Below, one piece after another: positions 25,547 through 34,500 of a stretch of 64,000 nucleotides of DNA. Position 1 is the first letter of the stretch, and every line of letters starts with the position of its first letter. Made by a program: the position numbers and the translations under genes. The notes beneath the pieces were generated by a model. That model had not been told where the DNA came from, ran no database searches, and saw nothing but the letters and a program-made list of their open reading frames with translations. This stretch comes from Arthrobacter sp. StoSoilA2. GTDB lineage: Bacteria; Actinomycetota; Actinomycetes; Actinomycetales; Micrococcaceae. The stretch is from positions 2,976,001-3,040,000 of the forward strand of contig NZ_AP024643.1 of NCBI RefSeq assembly GCF_019977195.1, given 5' to 3'.

Positions 25547-26947
25547 GTGACCAGCAAAACAACTGTGAAAACGTTGCTCATCCTCGGCGCATCCGGGGAC
25601 CTTACGGGAAGGCTGCTCCTCCCCGGACTTGCAGGGCTTATCGCCACGGGCAGGGCGCCAGGTTTGCGGCTGGTGGGCGCGGGGTCCGACCCCTGGTCGC
25701 CGGAACAATGGCAGGAGAGGGTCACTGGAGCATTTGCGGCTGCGTCAAAGGCAGCCGATGCGGGCGGGCGTAATGCCTTGGCAAACGTGGCCGAATCCAC
25801 CGAGTACCACCAGTTGGACGTCACGGCCGACGGCCCGCTGGCAGACCTCCTGGCACGCTTGGAGGGACCCATCGCCATCTACTTCGCCCTGCCGCCCCAC
25901 GTTAGCCAGAAGGCATGCGAGGTCCTGCGGCGCGGGCAATTGCCAGCCGGCACGCGCCTGGTGTTGGAAAAGCCCTTCGGCTCGGGCAGTGAATCTGCAC
26001 GCGAACTCAACCAAACGCTGGCCACGCTGGTCCCGGAGGACCACATCCATCGCGTTGACCACTTCCTGGGCAAGGCCACAGTCCTGAACATCCTTGGCTT
26101 GCGCTTTGCCAACCGGTTCCTTGAGCCAGTGTGGAACCGCGACCACATCGAAAAGGTGGAAATCGTCTTCGACGAGGACCTGGCACTTGAAGGACGGGCC
26201 CGCTACTACGACGGCGCTGGTGCCTTGCGTGACATGATCCAAAGCCATTTGCTGCACATCATGGCGTTTATCGCGATCGATGCACCAGCCAGCATCGATG
26301 AACGTGATCTCCGTGATGCCGTGGCCACGGTCTTGAGGGCCAGCAGCGTCAAGGCCCCTTACCGCGAGTCAACCCGGCGGGCACGCTATGCGGCAGGAAC
26401 CCTCGGCGAACGGACAGTGCCGGACTACACCGCCGAGGAAGGCGTTGATCCTGCCCGCAATACCGAAACGCTTGCCGAGGTGCGGGTGGACATCGATAAC
26501 TGGCGTTGGAAGGGCGTTCCCTTCCTTTTGCGCTCCGGTAAAGCCATAGGGCGCCGGCGGAAGGAAGCGGTGATCACTTTCCGTCCCGTACCGCACCTGC
26601 CCACGGGGTTCTCCGGCGTGGACTCCCCCAACCAGCTGCGGATTGGATTCGGTCCGGATGTGCTCCAACTCGACGTCGATGTGAACGGCCCCGGGGACAT
26701 CTTCACCTTGGACCGCGCCAGCCTCGTGACCGAGCTCAACGAGCCGGGCATGTTGCCATACGGCGAAGTCCTTGAGGGCATCGTCACCGGCGATCCCCTG
26801 CTTTCAGTCCGGGGCGACACCGCCGAGGATTGCTGGCGAATCATAGAGCCGGTCCTCCGGGCATGGGAGCGGGGCGCCGTCCCGTTGGATGAGTACGACG
26901 CCGGTAGCACCGGACCCGCGGACTGGCCTACCGCCGTCGCGCCTTAA
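25547..26947 (+). CDS. zwf: Glucose-6-phosphate dehydrogenase
   Basis: Oxidises glucose 6-phosphate to 6-phosphogluconolactone at the head of the oxidative pentose phosphate path. 466 residues from GTG 25547 (TSKTTVKTLLILGASGDLTG); an in-frame GTG at 25565 is possible, and the frame open back to 25406 is non-coding in look. NADP-binding GASGDLTGR is at residues 14-22, and the catalytic His lies in RVDHFLGKATV at about 168-175 (family form RIDHYLGK). The gene stands alone, without the opcA, tal or tkt neighbours typical of the main actinobacterial zwf locus, so it may be a second, divergent copy. Confidence 0.9.
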   Translation: MTSKTTVKTLLILGASGDLTGRLLLPGLAGLIATGRAPGLRLVGAGSDPWSPEQWQERVTGAFAAASKAADAGGRNALANVAESTEYHQLDVTADGPLADLLARLEGPIAIYFALPPHVSQKACEVLRRGQLPAGTRLVLEKPFGSGSESARELNQTLATLVPEDHIHRVDHFLGKATVLNILGLRFANRFLEPVWNRDHIEKVEIVFDEDLALEGRARYYDGAGALRDMIQSHLLHIMAFIAIDAPASIDERDLRDAVATVLRASSVKAPYRESTRRARYAAGTLGERTVPDYTAEEGVDPARNTETLAEVRVDIDNWRWKGVPFLLRSGKAIGRRRKEAVITFRPVPHLPTGFSGVDSPNQLRIGFGPDVLQLDVDVNGPGDIFTLDRASLVTELNEPGMLPYGEVLEGIVTGDPLLSVRGDTAEDCWRIIEPVLRAWERGAVPLDEYDAGSTGPADWPTAVAP

Positions 26948-26948
26948 C

Positions 26949-27013
26949 GCAACGCGGGGTCACTTAGGGCCCATAAATGGCCTCACCACGGGCCGTAAGT
27001 GACCCCGCGTTGC
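26949..27013. repeat. Large near-perfect palindrome downstream of zwf
   Basis: Two 24-base arms (26949-26972 and 26990-27013) pair with one mismatch around a 17-base loop. The arms begin GCAACGCGGGGTCACTTA. It lies between the convergent zwf and glnB, followed 21 bases later by an ordinary terminator, so it may be a repetitive extragenic palindrome instead of, or as well as, a terminator. Confidence 0.75.
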
Positions 27014-27034
27014 TTCAGCAGGCCGGGGACGCAG

Positions 27035-27074
27035 AAGGCGGGCCGGGTACCTTTACTGGTACCCGGCCCGCCTT
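27035..27074. terminator. Terminator of amtB-glnB
   Basis: Perfect 17-bp stem AAGGCGGGCCGGGTACC (27035-27051) with its complement (27058-27074), loop TTTACT. The U-run is short on both strands. It lies 24 bases past the glnB stop. Confidence 0.8.
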
Positions 27075-27097
27075 GTGTATGAACCTGGTTTCAGGAC

Positions 27098-27436
27098 CTA
27101 GATGGCGGCTGAGCCGCGCTCACCGGTCCGAACCCGAACTGCTTCGTAAACATCCACGGTCCAGACCTTGCCGTCTCCGGCACGTCCTGTGTTGGAGCTG
27201 GCGATGAGGACATCCAGGATGTCATCTGCCTGCTCGTCCGTGGCAAGAACCTCGATGCGGATCTTGGGCAGCAGGTCCACGTTGTACTCGGCGCCGCGGT
27301 ACACCTCGGTGTAGCCGCGCTGCCGGCCGTAGCCGCTTGCCGCGCTGACCGTCAAACCCTGGACCCCGTACGCTTCCAGGCCTTCCCGGACTGCTTCGAG
27401 CTTTTCCGGGCGGACGATCGCTGTAATGAGCTTCAT
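27098..27436 (-). CDS. glnB: P-II nitrogen regulatory protein
   Basis: 112 residues, the full P-II length. Trimeric sensor of ATP/ADP and 2-oxoglutarate. The T-loop Tyr51 is present (RGAEYNVDLLPK) and is the site adenylylated or uridylylated in GlnK/GlnB proteins. The C-terminal signature TGRAGDGKVWTVDVYEAVRVRTGE is intact. The ATG overlaps the amtB TGA (ATGA), the canonical amtB-glnK pairing, so it likely blocks AmtB when nitrogen is plentiful; it could equally be called glnK. No glnD follows, unlike the amtB-glnK-glnD order in Streptomyces. Confidence 0.96.
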   Translation of the reverse strand: MKLITAIVRPEKLEAVREGLEAYGVQGLTVSAASGYGRQRGYTEVYRGAEYNVDLLPKIRIEVLATDEQADDILDVLIASSNTGRAGDGKVWTVDVYEAVRVRTGERGSAAI

Positions 27437-28752
27437 GCCTGGACACTCTCCTTGCCTTCGGCGGCAGCTTTCTCTTCAGACTTGCCCGTAACAAGGTCGT
27501 GCAGCGGCTGGAAGCTTCCGCCGTGGCCACCGACGCCGAACTCGTAGGCAGTCTCGGCGTGGAGGCTGAGGTCGACACCCACGCTCTCCTGCTCGGTGGA
27601 GACCCGGAAGCCCATGGTCTTGTGGATTGCGAAGGCAATGATGGCCGTCATGATTGCCGAGAAGGCAATTGCGACGCCGGCAGCTGCGAGCTGTGCCCAC
27701 ATCTGCGTCATGCCGCCACCGTAGAAGAGGCCACCGCCAACGCCGTCGACAGGAAGGGCGATGAAACCAAGAGCCACGGTGCCGATGATGCCCGACACGA
27801 GGTGGACGCCGACAACATCCAGGGAGTCATCGAAGCCCCAGCGGAACTTCAGGCCGACTGCCAGGGCTGAAGCGACACCGGCTACAACACCGAGTCCAAG
27901 GGCACCCACCGGGCTGACATTGGCGCAAGCGGGAGTGATGGCAACCAGGCCGGCGACCACACCGGAAGCTGCACCCAATGAGGTCGGGTGGCCATCGCGG
28001 ATGCGTTCGGTGACGAGCCAGGCGATCATGGCTGCGGCGGGGGCCGCCAAAGTGTTGATCCAGATCAGGCCGGCCTGCTCAGCAGTGGCTGCTGCACCGC
28101 CGTTGAAGCCGAACCAGCCGAACCAGAGGATGGCTGCACCGAGCATGACGAACGGGATGTTGTGCGGGCGGTGGTTCGGGTCCTTGCCGAAGCCGCGGCG
28201 GTTACCGATGATCAGAACGAGGACAAGTGCTGCAACACCGGCGTTGATGTGCACCACGGTGCCGCCTGCGAAGTCGATGGCCGGGCCAAGGGCCTTGCCG
28301 ATCGCGCCTTCGGGGCCGAACAAGCCGCCGCCCCAGACCATGTAGGCAAGCGGGCAGTAGACCAGGGTGACCCAAACGGGAACGAACAGGCTCCAGGCGC
28401 CGAACTTGGCGCGGTCTGCGATGGCGCCGCTGATAAGGGCTACCGTGATGATGGCGAAGGTGGCCGCGTAGCCGACCTTGATCAAACCATCGGGTGTGGT
28501 GATACCTTCAAGGCCGAAGGTGGCAAACGGATTGCCCACGATCTCCATGAAGCCTTCGCCTGAGCTCATCGACGCGCCCCACAGCACCCAGACCACACCC
28601 ACGATGCCGATGGAGATGAAGCTCATCATCATCATGTTCAGGGCTGCCTTGGCGCGGGTCATGCCGCCGTAGAAGAATGCCAAACCGGGAGTCATGAACA
28701 GCACGAGTGCCGCCGCCACCATGACCCATACGTGACCTGCGGTAAGTTCCAT
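27433..28752 (-). CDS. amtB: Ammonium transporter
   Basis: 439 residues from ATG 28752 (ELTAGHVWVMVAAALVLFMTPGLAFFYGGM), preceded by AGAGGAA with an 8-base spacer; the frame to 28788 adds 12 residues without support. About 11 membrane segments. The signature DFAGGTVVHINAGVAALVL holds the first pore His, and GVHLVSGIIGTVALG the second (VGVHLVSG). The C-terminal cytosolic tail, which contacts P-II, is longer than in E. coli (GGHGGSFQPLHDLVTG onward). A GlnR-type box lies about 150 bases upstream. Confidence 0.96.
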   Translation of the reverse strand: MELTAGHVWVMVAAALVLFMTPGLAFFYGGMTRAKAALNMMMMSFISIGIVGVVWVLWGASMSSGEGFMEIVGNPFATFGLEGITTPDGLIKVGYAATFAIITVALISGAIADRAKFGAWSLFVPVWVTLVYCPLAYMVWGGGLFGPEGAIGKALGPAIDFAGGTVVHINAGVAALVLVLIIGNRRGFGKDPNHRPHNIPFVMLGAAILWFGWFGFNGGAAATAEQAGLIWINTLAAPAAAMIAWLVTERIRDGHPTSLGAASGVVAGLVAITPACANVSPVGALGLGVVAGVASALAVGLKFRWGFDDSLDVVGVHLVSGIIGTVALGFIALPVDGVGGGLFYGGGMTQMWAQLAAAGVAIAFSAIMTAIIAFAIHKTMGFRVSTEQESVGVDLSLHAETAYEFGVGGHGGSFQPLHDLVTGKSEEKAAAEGKESVQA

Positions 28753-28903
28753 GGTGCACGTTCCTCTCTTGCTAGATCTGCGGTTCAACCGCCGTCCTGA
28801 CGCCGTTTTGCGTCCTGCTTAAGATTTTTGTGCCGCCGTGTTTCGCCTGCGCAGGTTTTACATTGCGGGCTCGTTACAACAACCTCCCCAACGTAAATGG
28901 TGC

Positions 28904-28941
28904 ATATCACCGTTGTTACGGATATGTTTCATGCGTCACAC
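28904..28941 (-). promoter_or_regulatory. Probable GlnR box upstream of amtB-glnB
   Basis: On the minus strand the half-sites GTGTG-N6-GAAAC-N6-GTAAC-N6-GATAT occur in register. The actinobacterial GlnR consensus is gTnAC-n6-GaAAC repeated. The two central half-sites match fully and the outer ones partly. The position upstream of amtB agrees with GlnR activation in Streptomyces. Confidence 0.6.
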
Positions 28942-28979
28942 TTCCCCGCAAATACCCAGAATTGAAGGACCCGCACCGC

Positions 28980-30200
28980 ATGACTGAGTCGCCCAGATCC
29001 GTTGAAGATCCAAGGATCCGGCGGGAGAAGGAACCGCTGCCCCGCGACATCAAGGTGATGTTGGCGGCAGCGTTCTTAATTGCGCTGGGCTTCGGGCTTG
29101 TAGCGCCGGTGCTCCCCCAATTCGCCACCACCTTCGACGTTGGCGCCACCGCCGCCGCCGTCATTGTCAGCATCTTCGCTTTCATGCGATTGGTTTTCGC
29201 CCCGGCGGGGGGCTCACTCATCGGACGCTTCGGTGAGCGGAACGTGTACGTATCCGGCCTCTTGATCGTTGCCGTTTCCACTGCCGCCTGTGCGTTCGCC
29301 CAGAATTACTGGCAGCTGCTGATTTTCCGGGGCCTTGGCGGAGCGGGTTCCGTAATGTTCACAGTCGCCGCCATGGGGCTGCTCATCCGTCTGGCACCGC
29401 CGGAACGCAGGGGACGCGTATCAGGTGCGTACGCATCGGCCTTTCTGATAGGCAGCGTCCTGGGGCCGGTTGTCGGTGGCCTCCTGGCAGGCTTCGGCCT
29501 TCGGGTACCGTTCCTTGCCTATGCGGGAGCTTTGCTCCTCGCGGCGCTGGTTGTCCGCACCATGCTTAGCGGCGAGGGTACCCCCGGTCAGGATGCCACC
29601 CCCTCTCCGCCCATGACATTGAAGGAGGCGCTGGCCGACTCAGCCTACCGGGCGGCTGTCTTTTCCAGCTTCGGAAATGGCTGGGTCACCTTTGGCGTCC
29701 GGATGGCAACCATCCCGCTCTTTGCCGTCGCGGCGCTTCAGTCGCGGCCTGAGACGGCGGCGTGGGCATTGGCCGTCTTTGCCGTGGGCAATGCCATTGC
29801 TTTGACGTTCTCCGGGCGCCTCGCCGATGCCTGGGGCAGGAAGCCCCTGCTCATTCCCGGTCTTGTCATCACTGGCCTCGCCACCGGTGTCATCGGATTA
29901 ACCACAGACCTTCCCGCATTTTTCGCGGCTTCCGCTGTGGCGGGCTTCGGTTCCGGCTTGCTGGGCCCGGCCCAGCAGGCTGCTGTCGCTGATGTCATAG
30001 GCCGGGGACGCTCCGGCGGCAAAGTACTGGCGGTCTTCCAGATGGCCGCAGACACCGGTGCCATCATCGGCCCCGTCGTAGCCGGGATCCTCGCCGACCG
30101 CCTCGGCTACGGGCTCGCCTTCGCTGTCACCGGCGGAGTTCTGCTGCTCACCGCCGCTGGCTGGCTGGTGGCGCGGGAACCCCTTAAAAGCAAAAACTGA
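28980..30200 (+). CDS. Major facilitator superfamily transporter
   Basis: 406 residues from ATG 28980; the frame open back to 28830 passes through the divergent regulatory region and is not coding. Twelve predicted membrane segments. MFS motif A appears after segment 2 (GGSLIGRFGERNVYVSG) and its second-half copy as FSGRLADAWGRKPLLIPG, the pattern of drug:H+ antiporter-type exporters (DHA1). No substrate can be assigned. It is divergent from amtB, sharing a 227-base intergenic region that holds the GlnR-like box, and converges on ftsY. Confidence 0.9.
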   Translation: MTESPRSVEDPRIRREKEPLPRDIKVMLAAAFLIALGFGLVAPVLPQFATTFDVGATAAAVIVSIFAFMRLVFAPAGGSLIGRFGERNVYVSGLLIVAVSTAACAFAQNYWQLLIFRGLGGAGSVMFTVAAMGLLIRLAPPERRGRVSGAYASAFLIGSVLGPVVGGLLAGFGLRVPFLAYAGALLLAALVVRTMLSGEGTPGQDATPSPPMTLKEALADSAYRAAVFSSFGNGWVTFGVRMATIPLFAVAALQSRPETAAWALAVFAVGNAIALTFSGRLADAWGRKPLLIPGLVITGLATGVIGLTTDLPAFFAASAVAGFGSGLLGPAQQAAVADVIGRGRSGGKVLAVFQMAADTGAIIGPVVAGILADRLGYGLAFAVTGGVLLLTAAGWLVAREPLKSKN

Positions 30201-30243
30201 CCGGCAGGCAGCGATTGCCCTCACTGAGGACCACCGCTGCCGG
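30201..30243. terminator. Weak hairpin between MFS gene and ftsY
   Basis: CCGGCAG (30201-30207) pairs with CTGCCGG (30237-30243) across a 29-base loop directly after the MFS stop. Both flanking genes converge here. Confidence 0.35.
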
Positions 30244-30276
30244 CCAGCCAGCGTGGAGACTTTGGTTGAACGGGAA

Positions 30277-31485
30277 CTAGTTAAGCAGGGCGTCCACAAA
30301 GCCCTCCGCTTCGAACGGCGCGAGGTCGTCCGGACCTTCGCCGAGACCGATGAGCTTGACAGGCACACCCAGCGACTTCTGGATGGCGACCACAATGCCG
30401 CCCTTGGCCGTGCCATCCAATTTGGTCAGCACAATACCTGTGATGTTGACCACCTCGGCAAAAACCCGTGCCTGGTTCAGGCCGTTCTGACCAGTGGTGG
30501 CGTCAAGGACCAGCAGGACCTCGTCCACTTCAGCCAGTTTCTCGATCACGCGCTTGACCTTGCCGAGTTCGTCCATGAGGCCGGTCTTGTTCTGCAGGCG
30601 GCCAGCGGTATCCACCATGACGACGTCGACCTCCTGGTCGATGCCCGCTTTGACGGCTTCGTAGGCAACCGAGGCGGGGTCGGCGCCGTCGATGTCGGAC
30701 TTGACGGTGGGTACGCCTACACGCTGGCCCCACGTGGCCAACTGCTCAGCAGCTGCGGCGCGGAAAGTGTCCGCTGCACCAAGCAGCACGTCCTTGTCCT
30801 CGGCCACGAGCACGCGCGCCAGTTTGCCGACGGTAGTGGTCTTGCCCACGCCGTTGACACCAACAACAAGCACGACGGCGGGTCGGTCACCCTTGCGCTC
30901 GACGTTGAGGGAACGGTCCATCGTGGGATCCACGAGCTTGATGAGTTCTTCGCGGAGCATGGCTTTGACATCCTCCGGACTGCGGGTGCCCAGCACTTTA
31001 ACGCGTTCCCGGAGGGCATCGACCAACTGCATGGTGGGCTCGGTGCCGAGGTCGGCCAGGAGCAGGGTCTCCTCAACCTCGTCCCACACGTTCTCGTCGA
31101 TTTTGTCCCCGGACAGCAGAGCCAGCAGACCCTTGCCCAGAATATTGTTCGATTTCACCAAACGGGCGCGAAGGCGGGTCAGGCGGCCTTCCACAGGCGC
31201 CGGCGTCTCTACAGCGATAGTCTCCAACCCGGCTGCATCATCCGGAACATCAGCACCTTCGACTCTTTCGTCGAAGGTAGGGGCAGGAGGTGCTGTTACG
31301 GCATCCGGCCGGTCCTCCACAAGGGTTCCGCTGCCTGCAGCCGATGACTTAACAGGGTCATTGGCGTCCCGCGTTCCAGGGTAGTTGGCACCGGACTTCC
31401 GGGCCTTCATCAGTACCGGCACCAGCCCGCCGACCACGACGAGCGCAGCGACAATGGACAGAATTATGGGTAGGAAATCGTTCAC
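30277..31485 (-). CDS. ftsY: Signal recognition particle receptor FtsY
   Basis: 402 residues. N-terminal membrane anchor (residues 5-26, FLPIILSIVAALVVVGGLVPVL), as in other actinobacterial FtsY, then an acidic, low-complexity linker to about residue 110, the N domain, and the G domain with Walker A VGVNGVGKTTTVGKLA, DTAGRLQNK, and TKLDGTAKGG. Receives Ffh-ribosome complexes at the membrane. It is 20 bases downstream of smc and probably cotranscribed with it. Confidence 0.97.
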   Translation of the reverse strand: MNDFLPIILSIVAALVVVGGLVPVLMKARKSGANYPGTRDANDPVKSSAAGSGTLVEDRPDAVTAPPAPTFDERVEGADVPDDAAGLETIAVETPAPVEGRLTRLRARLVKSNNILGKGLLALLSGDKIDENVWDEVEETLLLADLGTEPTMQLVDALRERVKVLGTRSPEDVKAMLREELIKLVDPTMDRSLNVERKGDRPAVVLVVGVNGVGKTTTVGKLARVLVAEDKDVLLGAADTFRAAAAEQLATWGQRVGVPTVKSDIDGADPASVAYEAVKAGIDQEVDVVMVDTAGRLQNKTGLMDELGKVKRVIEKLAEVDEVLLVLDATTGQNGLNQARVFAEVVNITGIVLTKLDGTAKGGIVVAIQKSLGVPVKLIGLGEGPDDLAPFEAEGFVDALLN

Positions 31486-31505
31486 TCCCCTACCTTCTCA
31501 TAAAG

Positions 31506-34500
31506 CTATGCCCCGGCACCGAGCCGTTGGCTGATGACGGTGGACACCCCGTCGCCACGCATCGTGACGCCGTAGAGGGCGTCGGCCACTTCCATCGTGC
31601 GCTTCTGGTGCGTGATGACGATCAACTGGCTGGACTCCCGAAGCTCCTCGAAGATCGTGATGAGCCGGCCAAGGTTGGTGTCGTCCAAGGCCGCTTCCAC
31701 TTCGTCCATGACGTAAAACGGCGACGGCCTGGCCTTAAAGATCGCCACCAACAATGCCACAGCGGTCAGTGACCGTTCGCCGCCGGAGAGCAGGGACAAC
31801 CTCTTGATCTTCTTGCCTGCCGGCCTGGCTTCCACCTCGATGCCAGTGGTCAACATGTCGTTTGGATCCGTCAGGACCAGCCTGCCCTCGCCGCCTGGGA
31901 AGAGCCGTGCGAAGACGCGGTCAAACTGTGCAGAGGTATCGGCAAAGGCTTCGGTGAAGACCTGCTGGACGCGGTTATCCACTTCCTTGATGATGTCCAG
32001 CAAGTCCTTACGGCTGGACTTGAGGTCCTCCAGTTGCGAACTGAGGAACTGGTGGCGCTCCTCAAGGGCGGCAAACTCTTCCAGGGCCAGGGGGTTGACC
32101 TTCCCCAGTGCAGCCAGTTCCCGTTCAGCCTTTTTGAGCCTCTTCTCCTGCTCAGCCCGGTCGAAGGGAATTCCCTCCACGAGCGGTGCACCCGTTTCGT
32201 CCACCGGCGCACGGAGTTCCGCCCATTTGTCCGTGGTTGCGGCAGCCGGCTGTGGGACAGGTTGATCGGGTCCGTAATCTGCAACGAGCTGTTCAGCCGA
32301 TAGTCCGAGTTCCTCGATGGAACGGGCCTCCAACGCCTCGATTCGAAGACGCTGTTGGGTCCTTGCCATCTCGTCCTTGTGCACAGAGTCGGTAAGTTCG
32401 GCGAGTTCCTTTGCCAGCGAATCGTTTCCGGAACGCACGCCCGAGAGTTCTTTCTCCAGTTGCTCCCGTGCTTGCTCGGCAAGGTCGCGTTCATGGCCGG
32501 CGAGATCCACTGATATATCGATGAAGCGAAGCGCCTGCTCAACGGCCGACACCACTGCACCAGCACGTTGGGCCTGGGCGCGCCGCCTTTGCGCCCGCCG
32601 GGCCGCCTCTTCACGGGCCCGCCGCTCCGTAGCCGCTGCGCGTTCCAGTGAGGCCGCCCGGCCAGCGACAGCGCCTACTTGTTCTTCTGCCGTGCGCAGG
32701 GCAAGTCGGGCCTCCATTTCGTTGGAACGGGCCAAGCGCGCCTGCGCCGCGAGTTCGTCCCGCCGATCCGTGGAGGGTTCCTCGTCCGGAGCTTCCTGGG
32801 CGGCTGCGAGCCGCTCAGCCGCGACTTCAAGGTCCAACCGGGCTTCTGCAATGTTCGCTTCGGCACGCGCCAGTGATGCCTCCAGGCGTTCGCTTTCACC
32901 CACCGCACTGCGAAGAAGGGAGTTCAAGTGGCCCAGGCGCTCTGCTACGGCAGCAAGGCGGGCATCGGATTCATGCAGCCTTTCCAAGGCCGCATCCGCC
33001 CGGTCCCGGGCTTCGGCGCGACGGGCTTCGGCCCCGGCCAGGGCGAACCGTCCACGCTCCAACCGTGCCGTAACCTCCTGGAGGCCGGCCACGGCGTCGT
33101 CCACTGCTGCCTGGATCTCCAGCAGGGAGGGCGCCGTGGCTGAACCGCCATGGGCGGTCAGCGAGGTGAAGACGTCGCCTGTGCGGGTGACCACCTTGAG
33201 TTCCGGGTGTTCACCAATCAGCGCTGCCGCCCCTGCCGGATCGTCGACGACGGCGGCCCCGGCCAGCAGGGCCAAGGCACCCTGGGCAGCTGGTTCGGTG
33301 ACCTTGAGGACGTCCACTGCCCATCTGCTGCCACCCGGCAGCTCCACGGGGGATGCTGCTTCGCCAGCCCCACGGTCGGCGTCGGCCAAGAGCAACGCGG
33401 CCCTGCCGGCGTCGTCCTCTTTCAACAGTTGGATCGCGGCGACGGCGACAGTGGAGTCCCCTACCACGAGCGCGTCCGATGCCGAGCCCAACGCGGCTGC
33501 TATCGCGGCCTCATAACCGGGCTCAATGGCCAGCATCCCGGCCAGCGGCCCGAGAATCCCCTGGACATCGCCAGTGAGCAGACGCTCCGAGCCGTCCTTG
33601 CGGTTCAGTCCCAAAAGAAGTGCATCGCGGCGCGCGGTCAGGGCATCCCGCTGACGAAGTGCTTCCCGTTCCGCGGACTTCAGCTCTTCGATCTCCGCCA
33701 GCACGGAGTCCAGAGCCTCAGTGGCATTCTCGTACTCGGCGTCCAGGCTCTCTTCGCCATCTTCAACCCCTGCAACCTGCGATTCGAGTGCAGCGAATTC
33801 GCTCTGCGCGTGGCGGCGTCGCTCGTTGCCCGCAGCCAGTGATTCGCGGAGCCGGCCGCGCTCGGCCTCCGCCGCTTCTGCCCTGGAGCGTGCGGCCGCG
33901 ACCTGGCCTGCGAGCCTGGCCAGACCTTCACGACGGTCGGCAGCTGCCCTTAGCATGGCCGTCAGCCGTTTGTCCTCTGCGGCTGCGAGCGCCTCAGCAG
34001 AGTCCTTCGCCACTGTTGCTTCCAGGAGGGCGGCCTGCTTGGCGAGGATGTCGTGTTCCAAGGCCGCTTGTTCCCCGCGGACCTTCGCCGCCTGGCGCTC
34101 CAGCTGTTCGGGGTCCCGGCCGGAGTCCGGTACAGCTTCCGAGGAGCCCAGCAGCCGGCGACGTTCGGCTGCCAGGGAACCCAGCGAGCGGAGCCGCTCA
34201 CGGCCCGCCGACAGCTGGTACCAGTTGTCCCGCGCTGCGTTGAGCCGGGGGGTTGCTTCCGCTGCCTGCTGTTCCAATGCGGCTTGGCGTTGCCGGCCGT
34301 GGCCCAGTTCTGCCTCGACCACCTGGCGGCGTTCCTTGAGGGCGGCTTCGTCTGCGACGTCCTGCTCCAGGCTCGATGTCAGCGCTACGAGGTCGTCGGC
34401 GAGGAGCCGGGCGCGGGCGTCCCTGACATCGAACTGGACTGTTTGTGCACGCCGGGCGATTTCTGCCTGCTTGCCCAAGGGTGTCAGCTGGCGTCGGATC

